Shown here piece after piece: positions 33,359-38,047 of a DNA stretch of 38,047 bases; positions within the stretch are counted from its first letter, which is position 1, and every line of letters begins with the position of its first letter. A program made the position numbers and the translations under genes. The stretch spans positions 1 to 38,047 of the forward strand of contig CAKPEF010000019.1 in the NCBI GenBank assembly GCA_934149305.1, in the 5' to 3' direction. The stretch is from an uncultured Clostridia bacterium (GTDB lineage Bacteria > Bacillota > Clostridia > TANB77 > UBA1234). A model generated the notes under the pieces. It saw only the letters and a list, made by a program, of their open reading frames with translations. It was not told the origin of the DNA and did no database searches.

Positions 33359-33813
33359 TTTCCTTCCTCCTTTTTTAAAAGCATATCTATATATTCATTT
33401 AATTCTTTAGCACAATTTGAATATATTTCTATTGTGCCACCATATGGATCTAAAACATCTCCTTGCAAGCCAACATACTCTTTTATAGTGTATATTTTTT
33501 CTTTTAGCTCAGGAAACATCATTATTAGCATATCTTTATGAGACTTTGTCATTGCAAAAATCAAATCCATTTCTTTGATTTTAGAAACTTTAACATTAGT
33601 TGCTCTGTGATCTTTTATATCTATCCCATACTCATTTTGCATAACATAAACTGCCTCATATGTTGAAACATCGTTTGGATATGCCGAAATTCCAGAAGAA
33701 CACACATAAAACTCTTTTTCTAAATCTTTTTCTTTTAATTTTTTCTTCAACAATCGTTCCGCCATTGCACTACGGCATATATTGCCTGTGCATACAAACA
33801 TTATCTTTTGCAT
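33355..33813 (-). CDS. Low-molecular-weight protein-tyrosine phosphatase family (YwlE-like)
   Basis: A 152-residue phosphatase with the P-loop CTGNICRSAMAE (C-x5-R-S near residue 8) and the general acid in VLDPYGG (~122). It is next to rpiB, the same order as ywlE-rpiB in Bacillus, where YwlE is a protein-arginine phosphatase. YwlE has Thr after Asn in the loop (CTGNTCRS) and this selects phospho-arginine; here the residue is Ile, as in tyrosine phosphatases, so the substrate may be phosphotyrosine. I chose ATG 33813 behind GAGGTG; GTG 33822 is possible. Confidence 0.85.
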   Translation of the reverse strand: MQKIMFVCTGNICRSAMAERLLKKKLKEKDLEKEFYVCSSGISAYPNDVSTYEAVYVMQNEYGIDIKDHRATNVKVSKIKEMDLIFAMTKSHKDMLIMMFPELKEKIYTIKEYVGLQGDVLDPYGGTIEIYSNCAKELNEYIDMLLKKEEGK

Positions 33814-33908
33814 ATTTTTCACCTCTAAAAGCTTATCTTTTTTCTCTTATATATACTTTCCTAATTATACAATAAATATCAAAATTTGCAATAGCAGACA
33901 TAATTTTA

Positions 33909-33931
33909 GGGTGGGCAAAGTAGCCCACCCC
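33909..33931 (-). terminator. Hairpin after the VanW-family gene
   Basis: GGGTGGGCAAAGTAGCCCACCC: a 7-8 bp GC-rich stem just after the stop. The T run on the minus strand is weak, so termination is probable but not certain. Confidence 0.55.
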
Positions 33932-33939
33932 AGCAAAAT

Positions 33940-35688
33940 TTAATTATTTCCATATGGACTCTCAGGCGAGTCCCAACCAGAAGGAAGACCTCCGTTTTCA
34001 TTTTCTTTATCTTCACTTTCCCAGCCATATCCTTCTGGAGAAGTAGGCTTTTTCGTAGGTACCGGTGTAGGAGTTGGTGTTGGCGTTGGAGTAGGTGTTA
34101 CCACCGTCTCTTCTTTTGTTCCAACTTTTATAATTTCATTTGTTGCTATGTATTTATCCTTAGAAATCAACTTCTTCGAAATCACATTACCAGAAGCATC
34201 TTTTTCTATTCTATAAGCTTCAGAAACATATCCAAGTACTGGTGATTGAATAACTTCAGTTTTTCCTTTTTCCATAGTTGGATCATTTTCGGTTACTGTC
34301 TTATATTCTAATGTTTCAAGTATATTTGATTCTATTTCAATTATAGGATCACTTGCACTCTTTATACCATACAATGTGATTGAAACAACACCATCTTTTG
34401 CAGATGCCTCAAGTTTTACAGGTGTGCTTCTGTTATTTTTAAATTTAAAATCAATTGCACCATCTACGACAGTAGCATCTAAACTAGGTTTCACATATTC
34501 GACATACATGCCATGCGCAACTCTATTAGTTACCTCTAAATCTGCCATCAAAACAACATTATATAGTGTTGATGAAACTTGACAAATTCCTCCACCTATA
34601 GTTGTAACCACTCTGCCACCTGCAAATGAATGACCTGGTGCAAAACCATTTGCTACAGTTCTTGTTCCAAGAGCTTTGTTGTATGAAAACTCATCACCAG
34701 GATATAAAATCGTATCATTACATCTTTCAGCAGCCACCTTTAAATTAGTAACCCTGTTTTTATCTGATTCAACATATTCTGTTGAATATGTTGCTAGCAC
34801 ATCTTTAAATAAACTTTTGTCTAAATCTGCAACTGTAATCTCTGGTTTTATTTCTTCGATTTTAATTGTCATTGTCTCGCCATTTGCAAGAGCTTCATAC
34901 TGCTTTTTAGCCTCATCTAATTTAAAATATTTTCCTGGTTTCTCTACATTAACCTCAAAAGATTCTCCTGATACAGTATAATTTGCATTAGTAGGTGCAA
35001 CATAAACCTCATCATAAATTTTATCCATGTCGATTGCACTATTTTCCTCTCTATGTAATGGCACATTTATTGATGGTATATCTTTTAATATTGCTGAAAT
35101 AATGTATTTTCTAGTTTCTTCTTTATCAATCTTTTCACCATTTGATCCCTTTGTTATATAAATCACATCGCCTGAAATTTTGAAGCTATCATCTTTTGCA
35201 AGTGATTCATCTCCACTATCACTTAGGCTATCAAGTACGCCATCCAATTTTTCGCCATTAAACATATATGTTATTTCTGTTCCATCTAGTTTTCCAAAAT
35301 AACCTTTAAAAGTATCAACTGCATTCGTAACAATGTTTCCATTTCTACCGTACCCATAAACCTTGTTTACCATTTCTGTTGGAGTTTCTTTAGTGCAAAA
35401 GCCCATTTCGCTTGCAGAAACTTGGTATTCTTTTTTGCCTAATATCAAAGTAACATTTCTATTTGCATATTGATTTATTTTTTCTTGCAATGTTGTTGTA
35501 GCCTCATCTTTTGTCATAGAGCCAACTGCAACATCGCCAATATATACATTAGCTAAAATTTTGTCACCTGCAAGCTTTGGTATTAAAGCAAGCACCACTA
35601 AAATTATAACTAATAAAATCACTAATGTAATAATAATTTTTTTATTTGAATTCTCATTAGTTTTTCCTGAATATAGTATTTGATTCAT
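33940..35688 (-). CDS. VanW-family wall-associated protein with peptidoglycan-binding domains
   Basis: A 582-residue single-pass membrane protein. A short cytoplasmic tail is followed by a helix (IIITLVILLVIILVVLALI, ~18-36), then two repeats of the YkuD-adjacent/PG_binding_4 type (VYIGDVAVGSMTKDEATTTL near 48; a second unit around 250-300 with FEVNVEKPGKYFKLDEAKK). The VanW domain follows (NLKVAAERCNDTILYPGDEF, FAPGHSFAGGRVVTTIGGGICQVSSTLYN ~350-385, VEYVKPSLDATVV). After that comes a G5-like beta segment, then a Thr-Pro repeat and a Gly/Ser/Glu tail. Relatives are surface proteins of unclear activity, named after the vancomycin-resistance gene cluster but not themselves proof of resistance. 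The ATG at 35688 has AAAGGTGG. It stands alone. Confidence 0.85.
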   Translation of the reverse strand: MNQILYSGKTNENSNKKIIITLVILLVIILVVLALIPKLAGDKILANVYIGDVAVGSMTKDEATTTLQEKINQYANRNVTLILGKKEYQVSASEMGFCTKETPTEMVNKVYGYGRNGNIVTNAVDTFKGYFGKLDGTEITYMFNGEKLDGVLDSLSDSGDESLAKDDSFKISGDVIYITKGSNGEKIDKEETRKYIISAILKDIPSINVPLHREENSAIDMDKIYDEVYVAPTNANYTVSGESFEVNVEKPGKYFKLDEAKKQYEALANGETMTIKIEEIKPEITVADLDKSLFKDVLATYSTEYVESDKNRVTNLKVAAERCNDTILYPGDEFSYNKALGTRTVANGFAPGHSFAGGRVVTTIGGGICQVSSTLYNVVLMADLEVTNRVAHGMYVEYVKPSLDATVVDGAIDFKFKNNRSTPVKLEASAKDGVVSITLYGIKSASDPIIEIESNILETLEYKTVTENDPTMEKGKTEVIQSPVLGYVSEAYRIEKDASGNVISKKLISKDKYIATNEIIKVGTKEETVVTPTPTPTPTPTPVPTKKPTSPEGYGWESEDKENENGGLPSGWDSPESPYGNN

Positions 35689-35816
35689 CTATTTACCACC
35701 TTTTCAATATTATCGTAAATATTTTAACATAAGATTACATAAAACACAATATTTAGCGCAAATATTTGCTCGTTTTTACATCTTTGCCAAAGTGCAACAT
35801 TTTTTTCAAAAAATAC

Positions 35817-35845
35817 TTGCAGTTTTATTTTATTATATATATAAT
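35817..35845 (+). promoter_or_regulatory. Promoter of the CBM-like gene
   Basis: TTGCAG (35817-35822), a 17-base spacer and TATAAT (35840-35845), 37 bases upstream of the ATG at 35883. Confidence 0.65.
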
Positions 35846-35882
35846 GGTTTTAACAAAAGATAAAGATTAAGGAGTGAATAAC

Positions 35883-36344
35883 ATGTCAGTTAGTGAAAAA
35901 GTTTATTTTGATACAGATAATTTAATCGAAGGAAGAACCGCAAAACTTACATATAAAGGAGATTTAGCAACACCTACAACAAATGAGATATATGTTCACT
36001 ATGGTTTCGGTTTACTTTGGGAAAATATACAAGAAACAAAATTAGACAAAATTGATGATTGCACTTATGAAACAGAAATAAATATTGCACCATCTTATGA
36101 TAGTATAAACTTTTGCTTCAGAGATGACCAAAACAATTGGGATAACAACGAAGCAAAAAATTATTCTGCATGCATATCAAAAGAAGAGGTAACTGTTGCA
36201 AAAGTTGAACCAACAGCTATCGAAGTTCCAAGATTGAAAAAGTCATACTTAATTGCAAAGAAAATTAAAATTGCTTTTTATAAAATAATTACATATATAC
36301 CAAAAGCTTTTTCTGGCGAATGGAAAAAGAAAACTGCTAAAGAA
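35883..36344 (+). CDS. Small CBM25/CBM53-like starch-binding domain protein
   Basis: A 154-residue cytosolic protein made of one carbohydrate-binding module of the CBM25/53 type and a basic tail. Module signs: VYFDTDNLIEGRTAKLTYKG, EIYVHYGFGLLWENIQETKL (~36-56, the aromatic sugar-binding strand), YETEINIAPSYDSINFCFRD and NNWDNNEAKNYSA (~92-105). No signal peptide and no catalytic domain are present. The last 40 residues are Lys-rich (KIKIAFYKIITYIPKAF) and could bind membrane or nucleic acid. I chose ATG 35883 behind AAGGAG; a GTG at 35874 is the alternative. Such stand-alone CBM proteins in Clostridia are thought to bind intracellular glycogen-like polymer; that is inference. Confidence 0.75.
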
Positions 36345-36351
36345 TAAAAAT

Positions 36352-36385
36352 TAGGTCGACTTAGATAAGGTCGACCTTTATTGTT
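36352..36385 (+). terminator. Terminator after the CBM-like gene
   Basis: AGGTCGAC..GTCGACCT stem with TTTATTGTTTTT behind it. The following 36386-36534 gap holds a degenerate repeat copy (36478-36513) and no gene. Confidence 0.8.
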
Positions 36386-36477
36386 TTTAAAAATGATAAT
36401 ATATGAAGTATAACATAATCTATAAAAATGCATTGATAAAAAGTTGTGTAACTAATTTATGAAAAAATGTAAATAAA

Positions 36478-36513
36478 GTACGCTGTACTCAATAAAATTA
36501 GTGAACACAACCA
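36478..36513. repeat. Dispersed repeat R7, degenerate and inverted
   Basis: Read on the minus strand: GTTGTGTTCACTAATTTTAT then TGAGTACAGCGTAC, a decayed form of the R1/R4 unit. As in R1 and R4, it lies immediately upstream of a ribosome site (here fabG-like at 36535) and in the same orientation relative to the gene. Confidence 0.45.
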
Positions 36514-36534
36514 TAAAAAGAAAGGATGAACAAA

Positions 36535-37254
36535 ATGAAAACAATACTTGTTACTGGAGGTTCACGAGGAATTGGTCGTGCAATCGTTGAAAAATTTGCT
36601 AAAGAAGGCTATAACGTAGTCTTGAACTACAATAAATCAGAGTATGCAGCATTAGATATTGCAAAGCAATATAAAAATGTTGAGATTTTTAAAGCTAATG
36701 TATCTAATCCAAAAGATGTTGAAGCAATGGTTAATTTCGCTGAAGAAAAATTCAAAAAAATTGATGTTTTAGTAAATAACGCTGGAATCTCATCATCTTC
36801 ATTACTTCAAGACTTGTCACTTGAAGAATGGAATAACTTATTCGAAGTAAATGTTACTGGAACATTTTTAGTAACTAAAAATGTATTGCCTAACATGATA
36901 TCAAACAAATCAGGAAAAATAATAAATATTTCATCTGTATGGGGACTTGTTGGCGCTTCGATGGAAGTTGCATATTCAGCTAGTAAAGCAGCAATAATAG
37001 GCTTTACAAAGGCACTTGCCAAAGAAGTAGGTCCATCAGGAATAACAGTAAATGCAATTGCTCCAGGCATTGTAATGACAGATATGGTAAGCAATCTAAC
37101 GGTGAGTGAATTTGAAGAAATACGAAATGAAATTCCACTAGAAAGAATTGGAGAAACATCTGATATCTCAAACACAGCATTCTTTCTAGCAAGTGAAGAA
37201 GCAAACTACATAACTGGACAAGTAATTTCTCCAAATGGAGGTTGGGTTATATAG
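36535..37254 (+). CDS. Short-chain dehydrogenase/reductase, FabG-like
   Basis: A 239-residue classical SDR, most like 3-oxoacyl-ACP reductases of fatty acid synthesis. Motifs: cofactor loop VTGGSRGIGRAIVEKFA (~6-22, NADPH-type with Arg), NNAGISSSS (~83), catalytic Ser in INISSVWGLVGA (~135) and YSASKAAIIGFTKALAKE (Tyr/Lys near 149-153), then PGIVMTDM. The C-terminus ITGQVISPNGGWVI is complete. I chose ATG 36535 after AAAGGATG; ATG 36526 is less likely. No fatty-acid genes are adjacent, so a different ketone substrate is possible. Confidence 0.87.
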   Translation: MKTILVTGGSRGIGRAIVEKFAKEGYNVVLNYNKSEYAALDIAKQYKNVEIFKANVSNPKDVEAMVNFAEEKFKKIDVLVNNAGISSSSLLQDLSLEEWNNLFEVNVTGTFLVTKNVLPNMISNKSGKIINISSVWGLVGASMEVAYSASKAAIIGFTKALAKEVGPSGITVNAIAPGIVMTDMVSNLTVSEFEEIRNEIPLERIGETSDISNTAFFLASEEANYITGQVISPNGGWVI

Positions 37255-37276
37255 TAAATTAAGGGTTATATTATTA

Positions 37277-37311
37277 AAGGTTACATATTTAACAGCAATG
37301 TAACCCTTTTC
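37277..37311 (+). terminator. Terminator after the SDR gene
   Basis: AAGGTTACAT..ATGTAACCCTTTT: a 9-10 bp stem plus a short T run. Confidence 0.8.
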
Positions 37312-37375
37312 GTTTGCCTATATTCCGCCATTTCACAGATTTATAAATTTTTTTGAAGTTTTATAAAAAATTTTG

Positions 37376-37404
37376 TTGACACAGCAAAAAAAATGTAGTA
37401 GTAT
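37376..37404 (+). promoter_or_regulatory. Promoter of the tRNA cluster
   Basis: TTGACA (37376-37381), a 17-base spacer and TAGTAT (37399-37404), with TATATA overlapping, about 40 bases upstream of tRNA-Lys. Confidence 0.65.
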
Positions 37405-37446
37405 ATAAGAGCAGTCGCAAGTGATACTTGCACAGCAAACACATAT

Positions 37447-37522
37447 GGGCCATTAGCTCAGTTGGCAGAGCACTTGACTTTTAATCAAGTTGTCCGCAGT
37501 TCGAATCTGCGATGGCTCACCA
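37447..37522 (+). tRNA. tRNA-Lys (anticodon TTT)
   Basis: Cloverleaf: acceptor GGGCCAT/ATGGCTC, D-loop AGCTCAGTTGGCAGAGC, anticodon stem CTTGA/TCAAG with loop CTTTTAA, T-arm GTTCGAATC, encoded CCA. The anticodon loop is the normal seven bases. Confidence 0.95.
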
Positions 37523-37527
37523 TATGT

Positions 37528-37602
37528 GGCCCGATGGTCAATCGGTTAAGACATCGCCCTTTCACGGCGGAGTGGGGAGTTCGACTCTCCCTCGGGTCAC
37601 CA
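37528..37602 (+). tRNA. tRNA-Glu (anticodon TTC)
   Basis: Acceptor GGCCCGA/TCGGGTC with discriminator A and encoded CCA; anticodon loop CTTTCAC gives TTC. It is five bases after tRNA-Lys, same transcript. Confidence 0.95.
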
Positions 37603-37606
37603 TATT

Positions 37607-37682
<76 letters not shown>

Positions 37683-37684
37683 AA

Positions 37685-37712
37685 CTCTTCACTTATGTGA
37701 AGAGTTTTTTGT
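37685..37712 (+). terminator. Terminator of the tRNA cluster
   Basis: AACTCTTCACTTATGTGAAG followed by AGTTTTTT: a 10 bp stem with a T run, directly after the tRNA-Thr CCA. Confidence 0.9.
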
Positions 37713-37892
37713 TGTCTTCTACAATTGGCTCTTTGTCAATAGTTGGGGTGGAGTAACCTAAAAATTGTTCTGCACCAGCTTTTTTTGTTGTTTATTCCTT
37801 GATTTTTTATGTAAATCATGTTAGAATGCTTTTGAGATAAATCCCTATACACTATCCATTAACTAACAAAATAATTTTTAGGAGGAACATCT

Positions 37893-38047
37893 ATGGATAT
37901 CATTTCGATGCCAGCAAAGCAGATACTCGCACTCGGGGACAATATTCGTTATGAAGATGATGTTAACGACTTTTTAACAAAATCTCAATTTTACGAAATT
38001 CTGGGACTCTTGAAAGATGCGAAAGAAACACGAAAACTTTTGGTAGA
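37893..38047 (+). CDS. Unrecognised ORF, truncated by the window end
   Basis: ATG 37893 behind TTAGGAGGAACATCT, open to the last base (51 complete codons). It begins MDIISMPAKQILALGDNIRY and continues with an acidic/helical stretch (EDDVNDFLTKSQFYEILGLL). Codon use (CTC, GGG, GCG, TCG) is less AT-biased than in the tRNA-flanking genes. A sequence resembling an insertion-sequence end (GGCTCTTTGTCAATAGTTGG from 37726) lies upstream, so it may be the first gene of a mobile element. I cannot assign a function. Confidence 0.5.
   Translation, partial: MDIISMPAKQILALGDNIRYEDDVNDFLTKSQFYEILGLLKDAKETRKLLV

Noticed and set aside
33940..35688. VanW-family gene as evidence for vancomycin resistance
   Set aside because: VanW-domain proteins are widespread in Clostridia; there are no vanHAX ligase or dehydrogenase genes in the window.

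Overview
The window is about 38 kb of AT-rich chromosome from a low-GC Gram-positive bacterium, most likely an endospore-forming member of the Clostridia. The evidence is the order murA-ftsQ-DUF881-DUF1290-ftsA-ftsZ-spoIIGA-sigE-sigG-ylmC, strong AGGAGG ribosome sites, a T-box leader on thrS, a PASTA kinase/PP2C pair, VanW and TagO-type wall genes, and a low-GC codon style. I cannot name a genus. Nearly all genes lie on the minus strand; only the last ~2.3 kb (a starch-binding-like protein, an SDR oxidoreductase, tRNA-Lys/Glu/Thr and a truncated ORF) is on plus.

Layout. 1-330: two tandem minus-strand promoters, probably of an rRNA operon beyond the left edge. 438-4013: ylmC, an orphan ORF, sigG, sigE, spoIIGA. 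4169-10027: ftsZ, ftsA, two small division-cluster genes, ftsQ/divIB and murA. 10189-15612: topB, murG, topA. 15728-19567: glyA, a DUF6514 gene, thrS with its T-box (to about 20010). 20214-22362: a Tim44-like zinc-ribbon protein and an SPFH protein. 22496-23647: a compositionally foreign sugar-kinase-like gene. 23934-30642: rpe, rsgA, prkC, prpC, rlmN, rsmB, a classic Clostridia cluster. 30659-33813: a fused TagO-MnaA wall-polymer enzyme, rpiB and a low-molecular-weight phosphatase. 33940-35688: a VanW-family protein.

Main discovery. Three conserved genes (murA, sigE, spoIIGA) are each split by a single extra base, and in all three the break is the same. The zero frame reaches an in-frame CGG codon, and skipping its first C restores the conserved protein with a glycine (GGA, GGT, GGA) at that position. 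I checked every CCG/CGG in the window by eye against the reading frames. In about 11,000 codons I find only five in-frame CGG codons. Three are these frameshift points. The other two lie in genes whose base composition looks foreign. MurA is normally essential and its catalytic Cys lies after the shift, so simple decay is unlikely. The parsimonious reading is that CGG is a near-vacant codon at which the ribosome shifts +1, or that CGGN is read as a four-base glycine codon. A systematic base-calling artefact (C inserted before GG) is the main alternative and is testable.

Other points of interest are a dispersed hairpin repeat/MITE family that repeatedly sits just upstream of Shine-Dalgarno sites, a fused TagO-MnaA enzyme preceded by a 14-codon upstream ORF, mutually exclusive hairpins over the murA ribosome site, and a foreign kinase gene with its own near-consensus promoter.
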